NCBI GenBank assembly: GCA_005406025.1
Contig: BGZK01001445.1
Coordinates: forward strand, 1-64,000
From: Eumeta japonica
Lineage: Eukaryota; Arthropoda; Insecta; Lepidoptera; Psychidae
DNA length: 64,000 bases
Direction: 5' to 3'
This document shows, in pieces, positions 38,085-50,390 of this stretch. The position numbers and the translations under genes were made by a program. Below the pieces are notes generated by a model that saw only the letters and a list, made by a program, of their open reading frames with translations, did no database searches and was not told the origin of the DNA. Each line of letters opens with the position of its first letter. The stretch's first letter is position 1.

Positions 38085-38130
38085 AAACGAACGAATTGAG
38101 AACCTCCTCCTTTTTTTGAAGTTGGTTAAA
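38085..38130 (+). repeat. AACCGACTTC-type repeat monomer
   Basis: ACGAATTGAGAACCTCCTCC followed by a T run and GAAGTTGGTTAAAA; same motif and orientation as at 4120-4157. Confidence 0.5.
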
Positions 38131-38552
38131 AAATACAATAACCAATAATATATAAAGTCCAGTAATGTACATAACTCATTTCACTTAAGAATTAGGAAAA
38201 GAGTAATTTTATTACACAATTTACAGTAATACTATAAAATAATAATTGTTTACAAAATATGAAAAAACAAACTCGCGGCAATAAAAAATTACAGCAAAAT
38301 TCTACTATAAAATGTACTTGGAATAGTGTAAATGATAATTTGTAGTAGCTTATTTACATTATTTACTAAAGAAAGCACAACATATCATTGACAACTGAAG
38401 TTGTGGTAGGCAACAACATTCACAATCGCAGTCACTGACAATACATGTAGGTAATTGACAAATCATTGACCTACGGTTAAGCACATTGTTTGTGGTTGAA
38501 TACCTACTTCACTTCACTTCTTAATTAAAACATTATTATTATTAAAGGATTT

Positions 38553-38561
<9 letters not shown>

Positions 38562-38591
<30 letters not shown>
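38562..38591. repeat. (CA)n microsatellite
   Basis: About 15 perfect AC units, followed by a TACATA-rich stretch. Confidence 0.95.
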
Positions 38592-38593
<2 letters not shown>

Positions 38594-39178
38594 TTATAGT
38601 CACATGTACATATACATACATACATATATATGTACACATGTATAGAAGAATGAATATTATAGCTAGCTATTTATTAGCTAGGAACGCTAGACACCAGAGT
38701 ATAAGAGAGAATTTAGAAAATGATGGATGTCGTACAAAGAACAGGAAAGAAAGCTGATTTAGGTCACATTCGTCAACACCGCACTCGCATACCGATGAAT
38801 CTCGATTTGAAGTTTAGCTAGATTCATTGAAGTGAAGCAGTGACCAAGTTTTATTCTGCAGATGTTTGATGTAGCTAGTTTAGTACATTTCAATTTATAA
38901 AAAACAAAGGTTTATGAGGGATGGTGCGTTATATATGGAAATAATGTACCCCTTTAGACTTTTTAGAAATCGATCAATGATGAGTCCACGAAGAAAATAG
39001 CCTCTTTTTGGACAAAGGAAACCAAAGTATGAGACTAATTAATATAGGAAATTTTATCGCTACAAGAGGCTGCATCTTTTCTTACATTCACATAATTGTT
39101 CCCTGTAATACTCAAATGATTGGTTATCTAGCAGGCGAGTGTTATCTGGCGAGTGTAATCTCTTTCATAGTATGGTTC

Positions 39179-42062
39179 CAGTGGCGTAACTATACCATCT
39201 GTGGCCCGTGGCAAATTCTTTGGGCGGGGCCCTATCATTAAAAATCGTCACGTTGTACTTGACGAACTTGAGTACCTACTTAGTTTAATTTTAATAAACC
39301 ACTCATGTAGTTACCCAACTAATTAAATTTTATTTTCAAGAGCATAGGTTTATACATTAACAATGAAATAACAATTTAATTTCAATAAGATATTTATTAA
39401 GAAAAATCTTTTCTCCGAGCTTTTTTGTTCCGCAAAAGTATCTATGACATCATCAAAGTTTAAAGATCGGGCCATAGAATTTTCAATAGATAGAATAGCC
39501 AAGTTACGTAATCTGTCTTGTCCCATAAAGTTTCTTAAATAAGTTTTCATTTATTTTAGTTTTGAAAATCATCGTTCAGCACTAGCTGTAGTCACAGGAA
39601 TCGTAACAAATAACATTAATGCAGTGCATACTTCAGGAAAGCTGCAGGACATAAAATGATTCTTTATTATTAATAAATCAACAAGATCTCTAATACACGA
39701 AGATTTTTCTAATTCGTCTCTGAAAGTGGACCGAAAACTGAGAATTTCCCTGGCAAATGATTCAGATATGTCTTTTTATATATATCAACAAATTCTAGAG
39801 CTTTTATAATAGATCAGTGCCATCTAAAATTTGAAAAGTCGAAGGTTACAAAACACTGAAATTGGAAACAATTTCATTCATCGGCAGGAAACGCGATTTC
39901 AGTTGATTAATAATGATGTCCAATACTTGATAAAATATGTTCACTTTGAACAAACTTTCGTAAGCGCTTTCGGACGACTTCAACAAACCGAACTTTTAAA
40001 GCATAAACAGCATCATAACGTCCAGCCCGTCTAGTAGGGTTTAATGTTTTTAATGTTATTGAAGTTGAAGACTCCGTTTCTTTATTAGATATAAAACTTG
40101 ATAGTATATTCCATCTTTTGATACTATGTCCAAAAAAATTATAAATTTGTTGAACTGTATCAAAAAAATTTTGCATATCGCTAACCTCCCTTACTGCATC
40201 ATTAAGTACTAGATTTAAATTATGAGCAGCGCAGTGAACACATACGGCATTTGGCTCGATATCTTTAATGAGTTTTTGAACTCCACCTGTCCCTTCCATT
40301 GTATTAGCACCATCATATCCTTGTCCTCGACACTTATTTAGAGGAATATTTTGTCATTTATGGATTTAATAATTTGCTTGGACATTGCTAAAGCAGTTTG
40401 ATCCTTAGCTTCATGAAATCCTAAAATGACTCATTAATGACGAGTGCCTTTGGGGATTCCATTATCATCTTTCTCGATCATACAATAACGGTAAAATTCA
40501 CACATTTGATCAATTTTGAAATATCTTGAGTTGTATCGAATATGATAGAGTAAAATGGTGCGGCATTTATTTCATTTATGAGTGCATTTTCTATTTTAGA
40601 ACCAGAACAGAAATTAGCTCATTTTGTATTTTTGGACTTAAATATTTTATCTAGCTTTTGGTTTGCTTAGCAATTTTGTAAAATCGGGTCGTATTTTCTT
40701 AATAACTCAATAATACTCAAAAAGTTTCCTAGGAGCTCGGATCATTGCTATCTGCCTTTTCTCTGTGGCCACGGAAGGCTAAATTACACGTTGAAAGTAT
40801 CAGAGTAACTTCAAGTAGTCTAGAAAGTACTTGGCGCCAAAGATTTTCTTTGTAGCCGCCACTGTTGATAAGACAAGAATCCAGATGAATTTTCGATGTC
40901 TCGTGTCTTTCTATGGCGTCTACAATATGTTTCCAGTCGTCATAGCCCTCCATCCAAACATTTTGTATTTTTTAGATGCCGGATTTGCGAATAACCAACA
41001 CGGTTCACAATACGCCTTCTGAAGTATTAAAAATATGATAGCCATGTACGTTCAAGTTTCACGCTCAGACTTGGAAACAATATAGTAATGTTTTTCTAGA
41101 AAAGATCTATTGTCACTATCTTTAAGAAAGGGCCCTTAGGTTTACAATGTCCGTTTTCGATCACGAACCGTTTTAATTGATCAGTTAGCTCTTTAAAATT
41201 ACCCTTATCAGTAACATATGGTGAAGATGCAATATTGTTCACACTAAAATATGGTTCACTTTGATTTTGCTAGTTCCTTGTTGTGGTTGTTCTGGATCTG
41301 AATAGACACTGGTGTCGGGTGCTGCATCTGGTAATTCTGGTATACTTTTAGTAAGGTCCAATTCTTCACTTTTGGAGCACTGTCCACTCGCATTTTACTA
41401 ATAAAATCATCATATTTCAGGCTAATTTTAGGTAACTTTTTATTTTTCTTCAGTCTCCCTCTTTCTCTTTCGTTTTCACTCCCACTTAGATATTTTCTAG
41501 AACTAGACATTTTAACATGTAACTTTCACAATTACTTCGCTTTAATAAACCAGCAACTACGAAAAGATTCAAACAAAGAATGCGCAGTAGAGCCCTCCAT
41601 ATGTAAAATAGCAAATCCGGATTCCCCTAACATAGTCTTGCTAGCTCGCTCTAACGCCAACGCCACGAAAAAAGTACTTTCTTGGTTAACAAAATGAGGG
41701 AATTCCCCGACCGTCAATACTCACCCGTGCTACCAACGTACCGCGACAAAAAATGAAGTAACCAATAGATGCGTTTTAAAATTGAAACATCTTATTGTAT
41801 AGGATGTGATGTGTTGAAATCTTAATGCTTAGTTTGAATTTGTATTATGGTATATAGCTGTCTCACTTAAATATATGTTTTTAAGTAAAATAAAATTATA
41901 TAATATAAATAAATAAAAAAAAATAATAAAACAAGTACCTACCTACTTAGATACAAAGTTAAAAAAAATATTTCTGAGCTCGCGGCCTCTTGGGCCGGGG
42001 CCCTCTTGGGTCGGGGGCCCGTGGCATTTTGCCAGCCCTGCCGCCCTATAGTTACGCCACTG
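39179..42062 (-). mobile_element. hAT transposon with 16-bp TIRs and 8-bp target duplication
   Basis: Perfect inverted ends CAGTGGCGTAACTATA (39179-39194) and TATAGTTACGCCACTG (42047-42062) are flanked by the identical octamer TATGGTTC at 39171-39178 and 42063-42070. The CAG.G start and 8-bp duplication are diagnostic of hAT. Length is 2884 bp. Subterminal regions on both sides are GC-rich with GGGCC/GGCCC and CCCGTGGCA motifs. It encodes one degenerate ZMYM1-like transposase on the minus strand. Confidence 0.95.
39350..41510 (-). pseudogene. hAT (ZMYM1-like) transposase, inactivated
   Basis: Minus-strand pieces in order: an N-terminus starting MSSSRKYLSGSENERERGRL (41510-41256); a degraded TTF-type zinc-finger region; WKHIVDAIERHETSKIHLDS at about 40935-40875, the HE..H block that follows the TTF finger; RGHREKADS; the RNase H-like core with GYDGANTMEGTGG (about 40320-40280) and VCVHCAAHNLNLVLNDAV, the CxxH block of hAT transposases; and the C-terminal dimerisation region MGQDRLRNLAILSIEN...DVIDTFAEQKSSEKR ending at 39350. 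Stops and frameshifts separate all blocks. Domain order and length fit the ZMYM1/52 kDa-repressor-like hAT group common in insects. Confidence 0.9.
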
Positions 42063-43189
42063 TATGGTTCAATGCTTTTCCTTATTTCCATTGTTAACAG
42101 TTTGTGAATTTTTGACTTGAAGGGATTAAAGGTATTCGAGGAAACTACGACAATCAGATATCATAAACATGCGGTGCAGTTTTAATAAAAAAACGTACTT
42201 AACGTCTTCAAAAATGGAAATATAAACTCGGCACTATAAACGTTGAAATTTCGGGTGGACATAAAATTTTTTTGCCATGTTGTATTGGGAGTGGAATGTA
42301 CTAACCCCGAAGCAGTCTACTTCAAATAGCTTAAAATCATCGGTAAAAATAGAAAATGGCGTACCACGTCAACCACCTGTTTTATTTTATGGAGTGAAGT
42401 GGATTTTAGCATTGGGATCGTCTTTTGAAATACCAAAATCTACTACAATTCTCGGTTCCAATGGTATGGTTTTGAACGAATGAAAATGGTTTTAATAGAA
42501 TAAATATAAGCCTCTATGCTTTGAAATTTCTAGTAGCTGAATACAAGGCATTGAGCTTTTTTTTGAACTACCACATCGTCCTGGTTCAAAGAGTTTAGAC
42601 AAAATAAATAACTGAGGTATTAGGGGGTTGTGGTTGGGTTGTGGTTGTAGTTGGGTGGTTTAAAACGCAGTGATAGAGATAGAACATTGTCACATAAAAA
42701 CTTACGGCGAAGAGAGAGAAAGGTGAGTTTACACTTTCAACTTGAAGTGCGTTGATGGGAGAGGAATAGTTGAAAAATATTTTAAATGGTCCGAGGTGGA
42801 CCTGAATGATGTTAAAAATGTTCCAAATGCAATAATTTTTTTATTACTTTATAAAATTTATACAACATACATAACCTAATATACATTGAGTTTTAAGCTA
42901 ATATTTTATCGATTATATATACCTTTTTTCCCGAATATGTTTAAATATAAAATAGGAAACCTAAATTGTCACACATTGCTTTGAACATGCGCAAATTTTT
43001 GTAATTAGTCAGTATTTTTTTATTGCAGAATTTCATATGTATTTGTAATGAAAATATTTATAATAGTCTTCTTCTGTTCATATGTACATTTTATGGAGCT
43101 ACAGTCGCATAGATTATTTTGCAGTACTTAAAAACAATTTATTCAAAAAACTTCATAACAAACACTGGTATATAAAAAAGAAAAGATGC

Positions 43190-43485
43190 ACAGTCCCGCG
43201 CTTTAAAATGGCCGCAGTAAATTAGTGCTAAGACAGACATTTTAGCACTCATTGCATTCAATGTAATTTCGTCGCACCTTCCATTACGACGTCGAAGTGT
43301 TCTGTCAATAATGCAAAGATAACAAGTCAAAAGTTATGATAAAGGATAGTCTTTCTTATTTTCTATATGCAAAAATTTGTTTATCTATTTAAAGCCGAGA
43401 TATAAACAGACTTATAAGAAATAGACCTACACTGATCGCGTATTTCTTGCTTAATCACATTATTCAGTCGCATAACAATACAGAT
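43190..43485 (-). repeat. dispersed repeat, inverted partner of 35640-35990
   Basis: Contains CTTCCATTACGACGTCGAAG and AGTGTTCTGTC plus an extension GCGCTTTAAAATGGCCGCAG missing from the other copy as far as read. Confidence 0.6.
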
Positions 43486-43490
43486 ATACA

Positions 43491-43540
43491 TGTATATATA
43501 TATATACACATATAAATATATACATATATATATATATATT
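43491..43540. repeat. (TA)n / TACATA-rich tract
   Basis: Mixed TATA and TACATA units. Confidence 0.7.
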
Positions 43541-43994
43541 ATTATCAACTTTTATACCGTTCGACATAGTAAAGTCTAGCAGGACATCTTCTGCTAGATT
43601 CAACTAATTTTACAAAAATAAAACATGATTTATTACTGATATGATATGTAATAAGTGATGTTACCGCGAATTGTCAAATCAAAAATTATCGCGATTGGTA
43701 AACATGTTTTATTTCTTTAATTTCAAAACTTATTTATATCAGAAACTAGTTTTGTAATAGAATAAAAGAAAAATGTATGTTGTGATGGTTTGACCATCTG
43801 AGAAGGCAGAATTAAAATAGACTGACTTTAATAATTTCTCTCCAATGATATATTGATTAGTTGATACATCCACCATCATTATCATTTGTAAGCTAAAAAA
43901 GGTAAGCTATGGCAACAATTACTTCGATTTGTCATCGAGAAATATTTATAGCCCTCGCTATGAAAATTGTTTTTTTTTTAATTGTATTTAGTCT

Positions 43995-44660
43995 GATTTT
44001 CAAAAATCGAATTTTCAACAGATCTTGACATTTTCGGGTCTTAGGAATCTATTTCTAAGCCTATATTTGTGTGTGTGTGTGCAACATTCGAAAGATTACA
44101 CTAAACTTTAACTTCCTAAAACGTTGAACTTATTTTGTTTGATAGATTTTGAGGAATTTCAAATATAAGGTTTTCAGAAAAATGTGTTTTTGAAAGAACG
44201 TGTAGAGTATTTGATCAATCGTTACCAAAATCTAATTAGTTCTTTTCCCTTAACAGTTGCAGCCACTGTTGCAAAATTCATAAAAATCAGTTCAAAATAT
44301 ATGGCTAGCAAATATTTTTTGAATGTAATTATTGAATATGATATTTTTAAAATGTCTTTATAATATTTTATAAATTCCTCTACTGTTAACTTCTTTCCAA
44401 TGAAATCAATTGATTTGTTTAAGAGAAATTAAAAAAAAAAATTCGTAAAAAAAAAATTTAATTTTTGAAATATTTCTTAAGCCATATACTGATAAATTCT
44501 AAAATCAAATCGAATATTCTTAAAAAAATAACACTAATTATTACAAAATGTATTAAAATCAGTTGGTTCTTCTGAAAGATATCGTGAAAGAAAAATTCTG
44601 AAATAAGGGTTTTTTCAAAATAACTTGAAATTTTTGATGAACTGATGTCTAGCACTCAGT
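43995..44660 (+). repeat. diverged copy of the 46.5-kb repeat family
   Basis: CAAAAATCGAATTTTCAACA, AGATCTTGACATTTTCGGG, GTCTTAGGAATC and a (GT)n run parallel CAAAAATCGAGTTCTCATCA, AGATCTCGACGTTCTGAGG, GTCTAGGAAGC and (GT)n at 46555-46655, followed in both by the same type of 'AAATCAGTTGATTTGTTTG.GAGAAA' stretches. Confidence 0.5.
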
Positions 44661-45301
44661 TAAGTTTTTTTTTGTTAAGAAAACTTCGTCAAATACCGAA
44701 AAACAAATCAAAATTGAACAACGTGCTTAATAGATATTGTAGTTTAAACATTTTAAATAAAATGTTTTTTTAGATAAATCTTATGTTTGAAATCTTCAGA
44801 GCTGAAAACGTAATAATATATTTTTGAGCTCATTGTTAATCTTAGAATTTCTGTTATATAACTTTGTAATTGTAAACATATTTGCCATAGTGTCGCATTA
44901 ACAAAATAAAGAATTTTATTTATTGAGTGATCTTGTGAGGATTCTTAATAGAATGTACATGACGCCTTCTGCGCAGATAAACCTTTATTTTATGCGTATC
45001 GGCAAAGTTATTTGGTAATTAATGTACACAAATTAAAAAAGAACTTCAAGCAGGAAAATAATTAATTTGACTTACTGTAATTGAAATATATACTCGCTTT
45101 TAAAATTTCACAATTGTGTGAAAATCCACAAACAGTTTCTTTACTAAAGGGAATACGCCAAAAATTTGTTCCTTATACTACATAATATTTGTAAGTCCGT
45201 TATTAAAATCAAAAAATAAAATAATTAAATTTTAAGTAACAGTTTTTCAATTCACATCATCAACGACATTAACGTTCCTAAAATTTAGTAAATTTTATTT
45301 C

Positions 45302-45455
45302 GCAGAAATTCATGATTAGATCCATGCCTGCGACATGTAGTAACGTGTGGCAAGCAATCCACCGCTGACCCTCGAATTTATTCTTCAACTAAGAATCCTT
45401 ATCTAACGAACTGAATATTGATTCCAGAGACTTGAAAGATATTGAATACCTAAGC
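45302..45455 (+). repeat. dispersed repeat shared with 13042-13195
   Basis: See the matching motif order CTGACCCT, TATCTAACGAA, AGATATTGAATACC, TAAGCAA in both copies. Confidence 0.5.
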
Positions 45456-46498
45456 AAGTGTTCATTTCTTATTTAATTTAACCAAATTTTATTAATGAAA
45501 TACAATTTCTCGGTACGTTTAATGCTAAATCAGCATATCCTCAAGAAAATGTTTACAAGCACGTTTACCAGAGCGTCAGAGGTGTTAAAACTACCAACGG
45601 ATGCGATCTCAACCACCTCGCATGACATACATGAGTGGTACGGCAAGGATGACAGAAACTGTTTCATCTGCAGCCAGTCAGCCACTAATAGATATGCTTG
45701 TCAAGTGACACAGAATAACCATCACCAAATTATTGGCAATTATGTGACAAGCAGGCGGTATTTTTTGAAAGTGGATGTAAACTTTATAATCTCATTCATG
45801 AATTCCGAATTAGTTCGAGTTAGGTCTTTATTCCCAAACAATAAATGTAGCTAGCTAAAAAGTAAACAATCATCCTTATCCAGTGATGTCTTTGTTCGAC
45901 TTATTTATCGATATTGTTAACTATGATTTTTTCATAGTTGTTTGTAAATTTAAATAGTAGTATTCAAGTGTTGCCGTTCTAGCGACTTTGTCGCTAGACT
46001 TAGCAGATTTTGAGTTATAACGAGAAAAAGCTACTTTTAGCGGAAAACAAATATCTAAAGACTTCTTGTGACTTTTTAAGTCATGCGGTTAGTGACAAAT
46101 TTTTAAAACAAATTTGGGAGTTAGCTAGCAATGGAGCAATTTAAGCTGTATATAAAACACGAAATTTCAATTATTTCCCAGTGTTACCAATATTAAGTAC
46201 ACAAAAAACTTTCAGAAAATATGAAGCACTGGAAAAAATGATACACTTGAATTGGTAAGAGAAATTGAAATAGTCCAAAGTTAAGAAGATGAAAATTTAG
46301 ATATCTTACTGCAGCAATAACGAATTATTCACTTCGTTGATTGAAGTCCATTTAACGGAAAGCCCATTAGCTTTTGGGCTAAATTATAAATATACAAAAA
46401 CCAATGCATGAAGAGTTGTCATGAATTATATGATTTTGTTATATCCGTTTTATAATTAGCACATTGCAAGTAGCAAAGATGAGTGATGCCTAAGATGA

Positions 46499-47183
46499 CT
46501 TCCCGCTAAGAAAATTGAAAATTTTCGGGAAGTTATTGGTTTCACCCCAATTTGCAAAAATCGAGTTCTCATCAGATCTCGACGTTCTGAGGGTCTAGGA
46601 AGCTTTCCTGATCATCCCTGAGATGATGTCCGTATGTGTGTGTGTGTGCATGTGTATGTGTGGATGTACGTAAACCTCTTATAAATTTTAAACGGTTTGA
46701 CCAAATCAAGCCCACTAAACGGCGTTCCAAAGAGTTTCACCAAACTTATATTTTCTGAAAGTTTGGGTCGATTTGGTCCAGTAGATTTTGAGAAATTTTC
46801 AATAAACTAAGAAAAAAATATTTCTTTAAAGTGGTTTTTTCGAAATAACTTTAAAATGGCTTGACCGATCAATTCCAAAATATAATCAGCTATTAACCTA
46901 TTAAAAACACGTCGATTATCGCAAACCGGGTCAAAATCAGTTGATTTGTTTGTGAGAAATCGTTGTCGAAAGAAATCAAAAAAACAGTTTTTTTTGGAAT
47001 AACTACGAAACGGCTTAACCGATCGATTTCAAATTCTAACCAGCTCTTAACCCTTTAAAAACTCGTAGATTGTTGCAAACCGGGTCAAAATCGGTTGATT
47101 CGTTTGCGAGAAATCATTGTCGAAAGAAATCGAAACAACCGTTTTTTTTAAATAACTACGAAACGGATAAAATTAGCGGGAAG
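46499..47183. mobile_element. TIR repeat with internal ~155-bp tandem units
   Basis: Ends are CTTCCCGCTAA and TTAGCGGGAAG, perfect 11-bp inverted repeats. Inside, from about 46842 to 47167, a unit of roughly 155 bp built on 'CGAAACGGCTTAACCGATCG', 'GCAAACCGGGTCAAAATCGG' and 'GAGAAATCATTGTCGAAAG' is repeated about twice. A (GT)n tract lies near 46635. No ORF and no certain target duplication. Confidence 0.5.
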
Positions 47184-47400
47184 TTGCAGAGTTGGCCTTT
47201 AGGGTCAAATTTTATATTCCTATAATGATAATTGAAGAATTTGAATATCCGAATGACATGATATTTCATTCTGAAATTTAAGTACAAAGTACTTATAAGG
47301 CCTTATAAGCCAATTGAATATTTTTCTTTAAATAAAAAAAGAGTTATATTATGAGTAATGAGAATATAATAATAATAGCCTTTTATTCCTAAACATCGGG

Positions 47401-50390
47401 TTACAAGAAGTCCCTAAGTTTGGCGTGCTTTTTGGCATAGGCCTCCTCCAATTCCTTCCAATAGGTCCTGTTCCTCGTTACTCTTAACCATAATGGTCCC
47501 GCTGTCTGTTTCGAGTTATCTTCCCATCTCCTTACTTGACGACCCATACTTCTTTTGCCGACTCTTGGTTGCCAGAGAGTAACTTGCGTGCTCCATTTGT
47601 TAATAGAGGGTGGCGTAGCATATATCCAGTCCATCTCCATTTTTGGACGTCAATCCGGGTAAGAATGTCTGTGAGTTTTGTTCTTGTTCTTATGTCTACG
47701 TTCCTGACTCTATCTTTGATTTTTAATCCTAACATGCTTCTTTCCATGACACGTTGGCATTTTGCCAGCCTTTCCCTGTGGTGAAGTGTTATTGATCAAG
47801 TTTTACATCCAAAAGTAAGAACTGGTAGAATACAGCTCTCGAAAGTTTTACTTTTTATGTGGTTGACTAGATCCTTACTTTTCACTATTTCCATTAGTGA
47901 CCAGTATTTTCTCCATCCTTGGACTATTCGCCTGTTTATTTCCTTTGTCATTTCGTCTGAAGGGGATAATATCTGTCCTAAGTAAATATATTCTTTGACA
48001 TATTCAATCTTGTTGCCGTCTACCATGACATCTGTATCCCAGGAGTTTGCCATTAATTTTGTTTTACTGGCATTGATTTCCAGGCCAACTTCTCTACTTT
48101 TATTTGCTAAGCTCTGCATTACTTGCTTTATTGTTGCTGGATCCTCTTCAAGAAGCACCAGATCATCGGCAAGTCTTAGATGATTTAGACGAGCTCCATT
48201 AATGTTCAGACCTAAGTGGTTCCAGTTTAGCTGTCTAAAGATGTGCTTGAGTACGGCGTTAAATAACGTAGGGGAGAGAGGATCGCCTTGGCGTATGCCC
48301 TTTTTGATAGGAAATGACTCTCCTTAATACTGGCCTTGCTAGATTTGTATATACATTTAAGTATTTCTATATAGTTGCTCTGGACCCCTAGTTGTTCAAG
48401 GCTCCGCCATATGTATTGGTGCCTGGGACTGTCTAATGTCTTTGAGTAATCTATAAACGCCAAGTAGATTTGTTTATTGTATTCGTCATACTTCTGTATC
48501 AACTGTTTTATTGTGTGAATGTGATCTATTGTGCTGAAGTCTTTTCTGGATCCTGCCTGCTCTATGGGTTGGCTTTCGTTCAGTGTTAATGATATCCTTT
48601 CCAGGATCATTTTAGCAAATACTTTATATATGTTTGATATTAGAGAAATTGGTCTATAGTTTTCATTCTCGTCTCTAGGCCCTTATTTACGTAGTAAAGT
48701 TATGTGACACTCGGCCCATTCTTCTGGAATTTGCATTGTTTGTAAGATTTCATTGAAAAGTTTTGCCAACATAGGACTGGTTTCCTCTAAGGTTCCCTTG
48801 CGCATTTCATTAGGTATTTTGTCCGGCCCTGGGACTTTTTCGAGTTTTTTGGGATTTTATTGCCCTAATTACCTCTGAGCCAAGGATTTCTGGCACTTCG
48901 TCTACTTTGTTTTCTTTTACTTCGATAACTTCTGGAATTGTGGCCAATCCTGAGTCGAATTTATTAGTATACGATAGGCGGTAATAATTCGTAGCTAGTT
49001 TTTGCATTAAGAGTCAATTAGTTAAGTAAGATTCGTGTTGCTTTAGTTTCGATACCCATTTTTTACCATGTTCGCTTAGTTGTTTTATAGCCTTTTTTGT
49101 TCCTCCTGTTCTTTTTATATTTTCTTCCAAAACTCTATTTCTTTTCTCCTTACGGTCTTTCCTCATATTGTCCTTAATTTCCTTGGTAAGGTTTGTGATT
49201 TTTTTCGACGTCTTTCTTTGTCCCCTATATTTGATATCAGCGTTCTTCTTTCGTCTAATAGTTCTAGTATCTTTTAGCTTAAATAGCTTTCTTTGCTTCC
49301 GGGTTTGCTGATTAGCATCTCTTTCAATTTGTTTTGTAATCTCCTGTATTTATTCCTAGTTTCTATGTCGAAGGTAATAATTTCATTGAGTGATTCTGTT
49401 GTGCGAGAATTAGTAGAATGACTGTTCTGATATATGGTACAGTTTGTTACTATTTACTAGATTTTTCCTGGATATTTTGGGTTGGTTTAGACTTAGGCAG
49501 CTTCTTACCATGCGGTGGTCTGTGTTAAAGTTGAGGTTTTTAACTATGTTGGTATCTGTGAACGCGCTTGCTTTGTTGGTTATAATAAAGTCGATTTCAG
49601 TTTTGAATTTTGAACCTGGGAGGGATCATGTCCATTTGCTTTTATTAAGCTATTGTATAGCTTTTATCACGGGCTTTGAGCGCGGCGACCGAATCAAGAA
49701 ATCCCGTAACAAAAATAAAATCTAACACCCCCCACTCCGCCTACCATGAAGTTCGGCCAAGCATTCGCTTAACGAGTGTGTATATGGTACGACTGTACGA
49801 AGCTCGCACGGATCGAAACGAGCTGCTCTGAAATCGGACGAATACGTAAGCAGCTGTTTGTGAGAAAGGTGTATAGGTATCTATCATATCTTTATAAAGC
49901 CACACTCACCGCATGTGCCCCGTAAGTACACATGTAGGTATATATGTATACATAGGTGTACCTATGTACAACAGTGAATAGCAGTTGCTGGTGAATAGCT
50001 ATACGCGTAAAATTTGTGTCAAGTGTTTTAAATATGAATAAACAAAGTGCATTTATTAATGAAGAAAGTGATGAAAAACTTGAATTAATATCAAAGAAAA
50101 AAAACTGTATAAATAAATAAATAATTATAATTGCATAAGTTGATAAAAAATGCTATGCAATAGCTTCACTGCGGCAGTCCCCGAGTGCCACACGTTTAAT
50201 CTTTTTTTGTAAAAACATGAGTTCATTAAAATAAGGTTATTTTCCATTATGAATTCTACTAGTTTCTATCCATTTTGACTTCTTTTGTCATGCCTAAACT
50301 TCCTCATCGTGAATTCTTCTCCATTTTGCCTTTTTCCTACCTGTGCGTTAAAGTCGCCCATGATTATTATGTTGTTGCTGTAGTGCGGTT
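47401..50390 (-). pseudogene. RTE endonuclease/reverse transcriptase, inactivated
   Basis: Non-LTR retrotransposon protein. Minus strand in order: endonuclease block IIMGDFNAQVG (about 50370-50335); after the insertion, the end of the endonuclease with EIDFIITNK and NTDHRMVRS (about 49600-49510); RT region with ENENYRPISLISNIYKVFAK (near 48660), EQAGSRKDFSTIDHI, AFIDYSKTLDS (first catalytic Asp present; family F is L) and LRLADDLVLLEED (about 48190-48150, the second catalytic ADD present); the thumb-side GLEINASKTKLM and YLGQILSPSDEMTKEI; and the C-terminal tail with KWRWTGYMLRH, KRSMGRQVRRWEDN and TAGPLWLRVTRNR ending at the stop at 47401. Frameshifts and stops occur, for example a TGA in the Trp-Thr-Trp block near 49635. 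Confidence 0.85.
49649..50195. mobile_element. 547-bp TTAA-flanked insertion in the LINE
   Basis: The LINE endonuclease reading is broken between ...NSCFYKKR and SKWT..., and the break is filled by 547 bp flanked by TTAA at 49645-49648 and 50196-50199. The left end begins GCTATTGTATAGCTTTTATC and the right part ends TGCTATGCAATAGCTTCACT, GCGGCAGTCCCCGAGTGCC, ACACGT; AAGCTATTGYATAGC thus recurs inverted near both ends. The left half (49665-49900) is CpG-rich. TTAA duplication points to piggyBac-type mobilisation of a non-autonomous element. An ATG at 50034 opens only 28 codons. Confidence 0.6.

Larger units (their letters stand above)
33771..39170. other. AT-rich non-coding DNA with repeats and one ORF relic
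   Basis: No host exon is supported. It includes an integrase-like relic (34642-34990), a dispersed repeat (35640-35990), a long hairpin (37026-37099), a repeat-end monomer (38085-38130) and a (CA)n tract (38562-38591). Otherwise nothing is recognised. Confidence 0.4.
42071..46498. other. AT-rich non-coding DNA
   Basis: No supported gene. Contains the inverted repeat copy 43190-43485, a (TA)n-rich tract (43491-43540), a repeat related to the 46.5-kb element (43995-44660) and the repeat at 45302-45455. A 119-codon ATG-started frame at 45495-45854 has two Cys pairs but no recognised domain and overlaps repeat-like DNA. Confidence 0.4.

Noticed and set aside
45495..45854. 119-codon ATG-started ORF with two Cys pairs
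   Set aside because: No recognised domain, no splice or Kozak support, and it lies directly beside a dispersed repeat; left as non-coding.
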